From Candidatus Aminicenantota bacterium (GTDB lineage Bacteria > Acidobacteriota > Aminicenantia > UBA2199), in contig DAOVIP010000003.1 in the NCBI GenBank assembly GCA_030671465.1, positions 1 through 16,165 of the forward strand: a stretch of 16,165 nucleotides of DNA. The letters run 5' to 3'. The translations under genes were made by a program, and so were the position numbers. Of this stretch, positions 5,351 through 13,354 are shown in pieces; positions within the stretch are counted from its first letter, which is position 1, and each line of letters opens with the position of its first letter. The notes beneath the pieces are model-generated. The model was not told where the DNA came from, did not search any database, and saw only the letters and a program-made list of their open reading frames with translations.

Positions 5351-7324
5351 TCAGCGGCCCATGACATAGGTAATGCCAATCAACAACCTGAAACCGGAAA
5401 GATCGACCTTTTCCTCGCCTTCTTCCATGGGAACCTGGCTAAAATCATATTTCAGGGTCACGGTCAAATCGAGCTTTTTACCGAGCTGGAAATAGGTCCC
5501 CACAAAACCCGAACCTCCAAAATTGGAACGGTAGCTGGTGGTCTCATGATATTCATCCCCTGCCGGAAATGATTCCTGAGTATTGTACCTGGCCATTGCC
5601 GCACCGACAAAGGGAGTGAACTTTTTTATCTTGTTCAAATGGATTTTTGCTCCGATATAAATCGGGATCATGGTCAGGGTGACCTTGTCCTCCAGTTCCG
5701 TGGCCTTACCGCTGGCAGTGAAATAGGAAGTAGAAAAGAAGATTTCAACCTTTTCATTAATGGTGAATGAAGCGGTGATAAAACCGGCCGGAACAAAACT
5801 ACCGTAAACCTCTGAGAACACACTGCCGGTTCCGATACATGCTCCCAGTCCGCCGCCAATCCGCCAATAATTCTTCTTTTTAATGACCCGTTCAACCGGA
5901 ATTTCAATCTCTTCCGGCTGAATGACCGGGACTTCAATGATTTCTTTCTTTTTTCTGGCTCTCAATTCTCCTTTCTCGGCATCCCAGATCATCACCTTGA
6001 TTTTCTTTCGATCCTGAAGGCAATTCAAGCCGGTGGCAATCACTTCATCACCGATATTGATCCCGGAAATCACATGGACCATTCCGGATTCAATGGCACC
6101 GATGTTAAGCCTGCGCAAGGCAGCCCGTTTGGCATCCACCACAAAGACATAATAACCGGAATCATCTTTCAAAACCTCTTTTTCCGGAATCACCATGGCT
6201 TGGTCATATTCCCTGTACAGAACCCGGAAATTGACCTTCATGCCCTCTGACAATTTCAAATCCTCATTCCTCAGTACTATTTTGGTTTCGGTCTCGGTTT
6301 TGCTGATCCTTCCCGGGAATTCACCTTCCACTTCGGTTGAGGAAATCCGGACATCCATCCCCTGGGAAAATAATCCTGAATCAACAGCCGGAACCGATAC
6401 TTTCATCAATTGATCGGACACCATCCGCAGGACCGTGACACCGGTTTCCAGGGGTTCACCCTCTGAAATGATATAAATCACCTTACCGTCAAAGGGTGCT
6501 TTGATCTGGGTTTTGGACAGGTCATCCATTTTCTGAGCCAGCAGGATTTCAACCTCCTGGATTTTTTCCTGGGCCTTCTTTTCGGCTGCCGGGCTTCGAA
6601 CCTTCCAGTTTTGACGTTTGAATAAAATAGTCTTCCAGTTTTTTATTAACTCTTCCACGCTTTTGATCTCTTTTTCGATCACACCGGAATCAAGCCGGAC
6701 CAGAATCTGACCCTCCTGTACCCGGTCACCGTCAGCAACCACCACCTCTTTGACACTGGCGGTCAACTGGGTTCTCAATTCAACATCCTGGTCAAATGAT
6801 AGACTTTCCTCAAAATATTTATACTCCTTGAAAACCTGATATCCGATCTTCCTGACCTGGACTTTCACCCTGCCAGGGCAGTCCTTTTTCTCCGGTTCCG
6901 GCTGGGGCTGAATCACTGCCTCAGGTTCCCGGATTTCCGGTGTCTTTTCCGGCTTCATTTCCATTTCGGTTTCCGGGGCAGCAGTATCTTCCGCCTCGGT
7001 TTTCTGGGAAACCGGGAAATAAATAGAAATGACGATTTGATCTTTGGCAAATTCCTTGACTTCATAGCGGGTGTATAAAAAATTCTGCAGGCTCTCCAGA
7101 AGTTGATCCTGGGACTCCTTATGGGAGTAAATCTTGAGTATGATTTCTTCAATACCTTCAATTAAGCCATAGGTATTATAGTTTATAACTTCTTTGTTTG
7201 CCTTTAAATAATCAATATACTCCGGATACCCCTTTTTCGAAGTATCATCAGTCTGAGCATATGCATTCATCCCAACAACCATGATCATTGTAATAATGAG
7301 TACAGATAAATTAATTTTTCTCAT
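5351..7324 (-). CDS. Membrane-fusion-protein (HlyD/RND adaptor-like) domain fused to an outer-membrane beta-barrel
   Basis: A 657-residue exported protein with four parts. Residues 1-23 are a signal peptide ending AYA. Residues 24-106 are an unrecognised alpha/beta domain, followed by an acidic Pro/Glu-rich linker (107-148). Residues 150-445 are a periplasmic adaptor module. Its first biotinyl/lipoyl half-motif is GDRVQEGQILVRLD (199-212), a short helical hairpin spans about 215-272, and the second half-motif is KAPFDGKVIYIISEGE (275-290); a beta-barrel domain and a membrane-proximal-type domain (about 377-444) follow. After a charged linker, residues 486-657 show alternating Gly/aromatic strands typical of a small (about eight-strand) outer-membrane barrel. 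The start is ATG 7324, with AAAGGAG correctly spaced; TTG codons at 7330 and 7327 sit too close to that site. It shares NWKVRSPAAE (239-248) with the paralogue at 8771-10363. An adaptor joined to a barrel is atypical, and no transporter partner is nearby. Confidence 0.8.
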   Translation of the reverse strand: MRKINLSVLIITMIMVVGMNAYAQTDDTSKKGYPEYIDYLKANKEVINYNTYGLIEGIEEIILKIYSHKESQDQLLESLQNFLYTRYEVKEFAKDQIVISIYFPVSQKTEAEDTAAPETEMEMKPEKTPEIREPEAVIQPQPEPEKKDCPGRVKVQVRKIGYQVFKEYKYFEESLSFDQDVELRTQLTASVKEVVVADGDRVQEGQILVRLDSGVIEKEIKSVEELIKNWKTILFKRQNWKVRSPAAEKKAQEKIQEVEILLAQKMDDLSKTQIKAPFDGKVIYIISEGEPLETGVTVLRMVSDQLMKVSVPAVDSGLFSQGMDVRISSTEVEGEFPGRISKTETETKIVLRNEDLKLSEGMKVNFRVLYREYDQAMVIPEKEVLKDDSGYYVFVVDAKRAALRRLNIGAIESGMVHVISGINIGDEVIATGLNCLQDRKKIKVMIWDAEKGELRARKKKEIIEVPVIQPEEIEIPVERVIKKKNYWRIGGGLGACIGTGSVFSEVYGSFVPAGFITASFTINEKVEIFFSTSYFTASGKATELEDKVTLTMIPIYIGAKIHLNKIKKFTPFVGAAMARYNTQESFPAGDEYHETTSYRSNFGGSGFVGTYFQLGKKLDLTVTLKYDFSQVPMEEGEEKVDLSGFRLLIGITYVMGR

Positions 7325-7357
7325 CAACAACTCCTTTTTTCCTATAAAAGATATGGA

Positions 7358-7386
7358 ATTATACTCAAGTGGGATCCAAAAGTCAA
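7358..7386 (-). promoter_or_regulatory. Strong sigma-70-type promoter for the large adaptor/beta-barrel gene
   Basis: On the minus strand TTGACT (7386-7381) is followed after exactly 17 bases by a perfect TATAAT (7363-7358). This is the best promoter match in the window. It lies in the 91-base gap after the sulfatase-like gene and would start transcription near 7351, about 27 bases before the ATG at 7324. It indicates that this gene can be expressed apart from the upstream cluster. Confidence 0.65.
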
Positions 7387-7415
7387 CCTTAAAATCCCAT
7401 TAATGCCAATTTCAA

Positions 7416-8747
7416 CTACTTCACATAACCCAGTGTTTTTAATTTCTCAATCTGTTTTTCATCCAGATAAAAAGAGGTACTGTCATGTTTGAAAATCCGG
7501 CACTTTTTTTTGAATCGACGGTAGCGGGCAAAAAGCTGGCGGGCAATTCCATGATCTCCGACCTGCTGGTTGTATTTTTCACCGGGATCGAGCTTCAGAT
7601 TGTATAGATACCAGGAACCGGAAAAATTCTTGATAAAATGCCAGTTTTCATAGAGAGTGGATTCGGTCTCTGCCATTTTTTCTGAAAAACTGTGATCCAC
7701 CAGATGGGCAAATAAAAACCGCTGGGGTAACTGCAGTTCACTCCCGCTGATCTGGGGCAACAGACTGATTCCCTCATGGTCCTTGTCCGGAGGCAATCCC
7801 AGAAATTCGTTCAGGGTTGGCAGTACATCGATAAGGCTGACATTCTCTTTTATGGTGCCGGTGCTGAATTGACCACCGGGATAATAAAACATCAGGGGGA
7901 CATGAATGACCTCCCGGAACAGGGAATAACCGTGTCCTTTCAGGCCATGATCCCAGAGCTCTTCACCGTGATCAGAGGTCACCACAATCAGGGTATTCTC
8001 CGACCAGTTAAACAACTCATAGAGTTCCCGGATATGTTGATCCACATAACCGATTTCACTGTCATACATGGCCACCTGGTTATCACGGGGATCATCCTGC
8101 TTATGATACCAGGGTTCCCGTTTGAAAAAGGGTTGATGGGGATCCATGTAGTGCAAGTACAAGAAATACCTTTCCCGGCTTTTAATTTCATCGGCCCATT
8201 CCTTTACCTGCTGGTTGATGGCCGGTGCACCGCGGTAGGTAAAGGTTGAAAACTTATCAAATCCCTGATCAAACGCTTCTTTGTCACCGATGTTGATATT
8301 ATCCGAAACCCCGTAGGTGCTGTACCCGGCCTGTTTGAATATTTCTCCCAGAGTGGTGATCTCATGGGGGATTTTGTTTAGTTTCACTTTCAGTTTGGGT
8401 GCCATTTTCCGGAGTTTGATGGTCCCGCCAATATTCAGGACCACACCGTGTTGAAACGGATAAAAAGAAGTAAACAACGAAGCGGTGGAAGGAGCGGTCA
8501 AGGAAGAAGTCGCATAGGCTTTTTCAAAGAGAACACCCTGAGAGGCCAGTTTGGCCAAAAAAGGGGCCGTGTTTTTGGGATAACCATAGAAGGGAAGATG
8601 ATCTGCCCTCAGGGTATCAATGACGATGACCACCACATTGGGCAGGGCGGAGCGGTCCGGCCGACATCCCGGGGCGGTCAACAGGCATATCGACACCCCC
8701 AGAACCAGCAATAGGGTCAACAGCCTGACGTTGTTCTTCACTTTCAT
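7416..8747 (-). CDS. Sulfatase-superfamily lipoprotein with Thr in place of the formylglycine Cys
   Basis: A 443-residue alkaline-phosphatase/sulfatase superfamily protein. A signal sequence ends LLTAPGC (Cys28), a plausible lipobox, so it is probably anchored to the cell envelope. Metal-site features are conserved: VVVIVIDTLRADHL (38-51), HYMDPHQPF (199-207), YDSEIGYVD (228-236) and SDHGEE (258-263). The nucleophile motif C/S-x-P-S-R is T84-A-P-S-T88, so neither the formylglycine precursor nor the following Arg is present. Thr is the nucleophile in the related phosphoethanolamine and phosphoglycerol transferases, so hydrolysis or transfer of a phosphate-type ester is as likely as sulfatase action. 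The C-terminus KLKTLGYV is a motif often seen at the end of such sulfatase-like proteins. There is no clear ribosome site, but the preceding gene ends only 23 bases upstream, so coupling is possible. Confidence 0.85.
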   Translation of the reverse strand: MKVKNNVRLLTLLLVLGVSICLLTAPGCRPDRSALPNVVVIVIDTLRADHLPFYGYPKNTAPFLAKLASQGVLFEKAYATSSLTAPSTASLFTSFYPFQHGVVLNIGGTIKLRKMAPKLKVKLNKIPHEITTLGEIFKQAGYSTYGVSDNINIGDKEAFDQGFDKFSTFTYRGAPAINQQVKEWADEIKSRERYFLYLHYMDPHQPFFKREPWYHKQDDPRDNQVAMYDSEIGYVDQHIRELYELFNWSENTLIVVTSDHGEELWDHGLKGHGYSLFREVIHVPLMFYYPGGQFSTGTIKENVSLIDVLPTLNEFLGLPPDKDHEGISLLPQISGSELQLPQRFLFAHLVDHSFSEKMAETESTLYENWHFIKNFSGSWYLYNLKLDPGEKYNQQVGDHGIARQLFARYRRFKKKCRIFKHDSTSFYLDEKQIEKLKTLGYVK

Positions 8748-8770
8748 TTCAGTACAGAATATGCTTGCCC

Positions 8771-10363
8771 CTAAAATACAATTCCCAGCATCAGCCGAAT
8801 ACTGGACATATTGATGGCCATCTTGCTCACATTTCGAATCCAGGACTCACCGGGAACCGAACCAAACATTTCCCAGGTATAAAACCAGCCCAGGTCATAG
8901 GGATTTATCTCAAAACTGTAAATGGTCCCCTGAATGGATTCAGACAGGGATTCTCCAAGCGAGTTTGTAATAGAGGTGTCCCGGCTCCCGGACAGGTTGC
9001 TCACTTTCAAATAACATAATTCCAGTTTTAGAATCAGGTTCGTTTTTTTACCGATAAGAAAATTGTATTTTCCTCCCACCAGTATTCCGATACCGGTGCC
9101 AGTGGCCGAGATATCTTCATCCTGCCTGTGCCAGTAAGTGGATTCTGATACTTCCAGGTTTTTCTGGTGGGATAAGCTGAGCAAATTCAATCCCACATTA
9201 GCATAAACACCATATTTTCCGAACCGTCTTTCCGCTCCCACAAAAGGCATGAAATAGGTTAATTTTGAAGAGAGATTGTAACGGTGATCCTCGGTTGTGG
9301 TGGTCCAGTTTAAGCGGTAGGTTTTTTGGTTGGATTGATTGCCATAACCGAATTCAAGGCCGGCTTTCAGATACCAGTCTTCCGAAATCCGGTAATTGAC
9401 CAGGGCATTGACCGGAAAATAAATAATATTCTTTCCGAATTTACCGCTGGTCGTATATTCCAGGCCGTAGTTTTGGATGTACTGACCCATCAGGTTGTCA
9501 ATCCCTGAAGCCCGGTCGTAATATTCGCCGGGATCCGACCATGACATCCCGGCTGAAATTTCAAATCCGATCTTTTTCTCTTTTACGTGCTGGAGATCTT
9601 TCGGCCGGGTCCGGGGTTGTTTCCGTACCGTTGGGATCTCCGGTTGAATATCATAAGTGATCTGGAATCCGGCCATCATTCCCGGTTTCAGCAGGTATTT
9701 GTCATTGGGAATAAGAATGACCATTCGATCATTCTTTTTTTTGATCTCCCCGGAACAGGCCAGGTTGACTTCCTTAAAGGTCAGAGATATTTTTTCTCCA
9801 TCCTGAATTTCTGCCAGAACATCCCGGTTGGAGTCATTCGGGATTAATTCAATTTTAAGCACCGAATCATCCCCGATCCGGGCCACTACCTGGTCCTCTT
9901 CCACCGGCATTTTTTTATCAACAATATCCAATACATTTCCCTCAATCAGCGAATGGATCCGCTGCCGGGATTTCTGCTGCTTTTTCTTTTTAATATCGGT
10001 TTTAAACTCCTCTATTTTTCTTTTGGCCTGGGTTTCGGCCGGCTGGCTGCGAACCTTCCAATGTTCACGATTGAAGAGTGTTTTTTCCCATACTTCCAGA
10101 CTCTGCTCTGCTGTCCGGATTTCTTCATCCAGTCCCGAAACATCAAACTGGAGTAGTATTTGGCCGGTCGTGACCCGGTCCCCCTTGGCGACCAGCACCT
10201 CGGAAACAGACCCGCTGACCAGCGACCTGATTTCAAGGACTGCCCGGCAGCCCACTGTTTTTTCAAATGTTAACGTTTTTTTCTGGTTGCTTTTTTTGTC
10301 AATTTCCGGAAACAGGTTCAGTACCAGAAAGAGAACCAGTAAACCAAAAAGTATTTTCTTCAT
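8771..10363 (-). CDS. Short adaptor (HlyD-like) domain fused to a larger outer-membrane beta-barrel
   Basis: A 530-residue paralogue of the 5351-7324 product. An N-terminal signal/anchor (1-19) leads into an adaptor module. The first biotinyl/lipoyl half-motif is GDRVTTGQILLQFD (61-74), the helical stretch carries HWKVRSQPAE (101-110), matching NWKVRSPAAE in the paralogue, and the second half is about 136-165. A beta domain ends near 238. The membrane-proximal domain of the paralogue is absent. After a basic Pro-rich linker (240-263), residues 264-530 show amphipathic strands with many Tyr/Trp/Gly and end SSIRLMLGIVF, a classic outer-membrane-protein C-terminal signal with terminal Phe. This barrel is about 265 residues, long enough for roughly 10-12 strands. 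GAGGAGA lies five bases before the ATG. The gene follows the GMC oxidoreductase stop after 14 bases and precedes the sulfatase-like gene, so it is in their operon. Its partners are not visible. Confidence 0.78.
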   Translation of the reverse strand: MKKILFGLLVLFLVLNLFPEIDKKSNQKKTLTFEKTVGCRAVLEIRSLVSGSVSEVLVAKGDRVTTGQILLQFDVSGLDEEIRTAEQSLEVWEKTLFNREHWKVRSQPAETQAKRKIEEFKTDIKKKKQQKSRQRIHSLIEGNVLDIVDKKMPVEEDQVVARIGDDSVLKIELIPNDSNRDVLAEIQDGEKISLTFKEVNLACSGEIKKKNDRMVILIPNDKYLLKPGMMAGFQITYDIQPEIPTVRKQPRTRPKDLQHVKEKKIGFEISAGMSWSDPGEYYDRASGIDNLMGQYIQNYGLEYTTSGKFGKNIIYFPVNALVNYRISEDWYLKAGLEFGYGNQSNQKTYRLNWTTTTEDHRYNLSSKLTYFMPFVGAERRFGKYGVYANVGLNLLSLSHQKNLEVSESTYWHRQDEDISATGTGIGILVGGKYNFLIGKKTNLILKLELCYLKVSNLSGSRDTSITNSLGESLSESIQGTIYSFEINPYDLGWFYTWEMFGSVPGESWIRNVSKMAINMSSIRLMLGIVF

Positions 10364-10377
10364 ATTCTCCTCGTTTA

Positions 10378-11991
10378 TTAAAAGACTTTGTCTGCCACTC
10401 GGGCCGCATTGGCCATCATGGTAAAGGTCAGGTTCTTTGCAGGTAAAAACGGGAAAATGGTGCCGTCAACAAAGAACAGGTTATCAAAATCCCGGCTCCG
10501 GCAATCCGGTGTGACACCCAGTGGTCCATCGGTGGTGCTCATAGGCAGGGTTCCCGAATAGTGGACACTGGCCCCCATGGGCCGGGAGTGGATCATCATG
10601 GGTGGTGCAATCGACCCCAGTTTTCTCAGAAATTTCATCACCCGCTTGGTGGCTGACGACATGATGGCTTTTTCGTCGGGAATCGATTGATAGGTAATTT
10701 TCAGGGTGGTCTGGTCTTGCTTGCCGGTTGAATCCGGCTCAATGGTGACCTGGTTATCCGCTCGCCGGGTATCGCAGAAATTCAGGTTGATGACCCCCAG
10801 TGCCGAATGTAGATTCCGGGTCAGGTAGGTTGAGGTTTTAAAATCCAGCGGCATCTGCAGGGTCACCGGGTGAATCAAGGCCGTTTTCAGGGTGGTGATC
10901 TGACCGTGAATGTAATTGGAGGTCTTTTCACACTCGAAACCCACGGCCAGCTGGTGATACACATAGGACTCCGGGTTATATGATTTTCCCATTAAACTGA
11001 GGTTCAAAAAAGGAACCAGGATCTGACGGTTGTCCATCAGACCTTCCAGTTTCAGTATTTTTCCGGTTTGCCGGTAAACGGAATCCAGGAAAATTTTAGA
11101 TGATGAGAGGGTACCGGCGGCCAACACCAGGTTATCCACTTTTATTTCACCTCTTTTCTGAAGAGTCAGATCCTGGAAAACCAGGTGAGTGATCCGCTTC
11201 CGGGAATTGACCTTAAAATATTCGACCAGCACCCCGGGTTTATAGCTGAAATGTTCGTATTTCTGGCACTCGGCCAGGGTCAATGAGGGAACATACAGGG
11301 AATCACTGGGACATCCCCAGAGACACCTTCCCGAATAGTCACAGGCCTTGCGATCCCCCTTGTCAACACTCAGGGTGGCAATTCTGGACCTGCCCAAATA
11401 AAAACCCTTCCGGTTGAGTAGTTTTCTCCGTTTTTGGTATTTTTCCAGAATTATTTTTGAATTCTCATCCAGTTCCAGGGGAGGAAGAAGGTTCTCATGC
11501 CAAGGGAAAAAACGGGAGATATCATCCCTGTCCCCAATCAAACCAATCCGCTCGGCTATCTCCTCGTAATAAGGCTTCAGGATTTCATAGTTAAAGGGAA
11601 AGAGGGCCAGGTCCTGATCATTGAATGGATAGCTTCCCCCGGTCCAGGCCTCGGCCAGCCCGCCCCGGGCAAAAGAAAACAGCGGATCAAAATTCCTGCT
11701 ATCGGATTTGAAACCCGGGGGGACTTTAAATATATACATCTTATTGGGAGGGAATTCGTAGATCTCCTTGTCAAAATCGGGGGATACTACGGTCTCATAA
11801 TTTTTACCTAAAAAATAGGCAACCGGGTCCTCCAGTTTGGATTTGATATCAACGAAAGAAAACTCCGGGTTTACATTGGGGGGGGCTGAATACCCCACAT
11901 CCAGCATCTCAACCTGATGTCCCTTTTTAAGGGCGGAAAGCGCAAAATGGACACCACTGGCCCCGGAACCCACAACCGTTATTTTAACCAT
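10378..11991 (-). CDS. GMC-type FAD-dependent oxidoreductase
   Basis: A 537-residue flavoprotein of the glucose-methanol-choline oxidoreductase superfamily, expected to oxidise an alcohol or sugar hydroxyl. Evidence is the N-terminal dinucleotide-binding motif VVGSGASGVHFALSALKKGH (6-25); a substrate/FAD segment GGLAEAWTGGSYPF (110-123); and the C-terminal GMC signature at 507-537 with FVDGTIFPF and AKNLTFTMMANAARVAD, where the usual Asn-Pro is Asn-Leu. A Cys-rich insert C217-x5-C223-x3-C227 (ending CLWGCPSD) is seen. No signal peptide is visible, so it should be cytoplasmic, perhaps at the membrane through the preceding SDR. The start ATG overlaps the SDR stop by eight bases, implying coupled translation. 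The layout resembles GMC members related to gluconate/fructose dehydrogenases more than cholesterol oxidases, but the substrate cannot be assigned. Confidence 0.85.
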   Translation of the reverse strand: MVKITVVGSGASGVHFALSALKKGHQVEMLDVGYSAPPNVNPEFSFVDIKSKLEDPVAYFLGKNYETVVSPDFDKEIYEFPPNKMYIFKVPPGFKSDSRNFDPLFSFARGGLAEAWTGGSYPFNDQDLALFPFNYEILKPYYEEIAERIGLIGDRDDISRFFPWHENLLPPLELDENSKIILEKYQKRRKLLNRKGFYLGRSRIATLSVDKGDRKACDYSGRCLWGCPSDSLYVPSLTLAECQKYEHFSYKPGVLVEYFKVNSRKRITHLVFQDLTLQKRGEIKVDNLVLAAGTLSSSKIFLDSVYRQTGKILKLEGLMDNRQILVPFLNLSLMGKSYNPESYVYHQLAVGFECEKTSNYIHGQITTLKTALIHPVTLQMPLDFKTSTYLTRNLHSALGVINLNFCDTRRADNQVTIEPDSTGKQDQTTLKITYQSIPDEKAIMSSATKRVMKFLRKLGSIAPPMMIHSRPMGASVHYSGTLPMSTTDGPLGVTPDCRSRDFDNLFFVDGTIFPFLPAKNLTFTMMANAARVADKVF

Positions 11992-13354
11992 GGTTCAATT
12001 CCCCCGTCTGTTTTGATTTTAGGACAACTTGAAGGGGAAACAAAAATGCAAACGATACCAACAGAAAAAAGGCAAGCCCCATTCCCTTTAATCCCATGAT
12101 CAACAACAACAGGAATTTTCCCCGGTTATCCGATCGATCGATGATCTGGGCGTGGGGAGAAGCGGTTTCCAGAATCGCCAACAGATAAACCAACTTCTGG
12201 CGAAGCAGGGAGCGGGAATAGAAAAAACGAGAATATGAATCACAGGCTCGGACCAGAATCCGGTTCCTGGCCCCCAGGCGGGCCAATATCCGATCAAATT
12301 TATTTTTGGCCTTCATTTCGATTTTTTGATGGACATCCAAATATTTTTTCATCACATACGGGCCGGGCTTTTGCCCGAGCAGGTATTGACAGAAAACCCG
12401 GCATTCTTTTTCCAGATCCTTGCTCCGGAGTTCAGACTTCTGAGCCTGAAAACTGTCATCGATCATCCGCTCGATTCCCAGGAACCCGGAAGACAATCTG
12501 CTAACCGCATCATGGGGATCGGCAATCCCATCATTGCGAAAAGTGGCCAGCTGCCCCATAGTAAAGGGCAGGATCGGGTACAGCAGGGGTTCTGCCAGAA
12601 GCAGGAAAAAAACCATGGGGCTCAGAGGAACATGCAGAAAACGGGCCGGGCCTGTCTGGAAGCGGGAGGACAGCAATTTCATGAAATCCTTGATGGTAAC
12701 TGTCTGGTTGCCCCCCAGTTCAATAATGTCCCCCTTGAAGAGCGACTTATTCAATATATCCCGGATCACCTCGGCCACATCAGCCACATGCACCGGTTGA
12801 ATCTGTACAGCCCCCTTACCGAATACCGGAACCAGCGGTAAACCGGCAAACCGGGCAAAGCCGCTGAAAACCGGGGAGCCGGCTCCCAGGATAATGGTAG
12901 GTCTCAGAATCGTATAATTGAGCCCGCTCTTTTTGACCTCACCTTCAGCCTGCTGTTTGGAACGGGCATAAAAATAGCGCTGTTGGCGTTTGAATTTTAC
13001 GGCAATGGAGCTCACCAGTAAGAAATGTTTCACTCCAGAATCCTGGCAGGCTTCCAGTAATTCCCGGGTGGCCCGGTCATTTACCCTTCGGTACTCAGCC
13101 CGGCCCGCCTTGCCGGTTACCGCTGCCAGATGCACCACCGTATCCACCTGGTTTAAGACCGACCGGTAGCACTCGGGATGCAATAGATCCCCCCGGATCA
13201 TTTTCAGATTTTCGGGAACTTTATCCGGGAAATGAACTTTTTCCGGTTCCCGGCTCAAACCAAAAACCGTTTGATAGGATGACAAATCCAGTTTTTCGAG
13301 CAGATGGCGGCCCACGAATCCGGTGATGCCGGTTATCAATATGGATTTTGTCAT
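11984..13354 (-). CDS. NAD(P)-dependent extended SDR (epimerase/dehydratase-like) with C-terminal membrane-anchored extension
   Basis: A 456-residue protein. Residues 1-290 form an extended or atypical SDR with the Rossmann motif ITGITGFVG (7-15), acidic GDLLHP (55-60), VVHLAAVTG (73-81), LLVSSIAV (112-119), the catalytic Y129-x3-K133 (YARSK) and RPTIILGAGSP (151-161). Family enzymes act as sugar-nucleotide epimerases, dehydratases or reductases, or bind NAD(P)H as assembly factors. Residues about 290-456 are an unusual extension: a basic, helix-rich segment followed by a long hydrophobic stretch at about 414-446 (LLLLIMGLKGMGLAFF) that should anchor the protein in the inner membrane. The ATG shares an ATGA overlap with the GT2 stop, and an AAGGGG site lies about ten bases upstream. 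It overlaps the GMC oxidoreductase by eight bases. A joint two-step redox modification of a lipid-linked sugar is an inference from this tight pairing. Confidence 0.8.
   Translation of the reverse strand: MTKSILITGITGFVGRHLLEKLDLSSYQTVFGLSREPEKVHFPDKVPENLKMIRGDLLHPECYRSVLNQVDTVVHLAAVTGKAGRAEYRRVNDRATRELLEACQDSGVKHFLLVSSIAVKFKRQQRYFYARSKQQAEGEVKKSGLNYTILRPTIILGAGSPVFSGFARFAGLPLVPVFGKGAVQIQPVHVADVAEVIRDILNKSLFKGDIIELGGNQTVTIKDFMKLLSSRFQTGPARFLHVPLSPMVFFLLLAEPLLYPILPFTMGQLATFRNDGIADPHDAVSRLSSGFLGIERMIDDSFQAQKSELRSKDLEKECRVFCQYLLGQKPGPYVMKKYLDVHQKIEMKAKNKFDRILARLGARNRILVRACDSYSRFFYSRSLLRQKLVYLLAILETASPHAQIIDRSDNRGKFLLLLIMGLKGMGLAFFLLVSFAFLFPLQVVLKSKQTGELNHG

Noticed and set aside
7776..8249. A long plus-strand open frame (157 codons) opposite the sulfatase-like gene.
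   Set aside because: It is antisense to a clearly conserved coding region, has no recognisable motifs or ribosome site, and has shadow-frame composition.
9828..10424. A 198-codon plus-strand frame opposite the smaller adaptor-barrel gene.
   Set aside because: Ser/Thr/Arg-rich shadow of the minus-strand gene, without a ribosome site or domain features.
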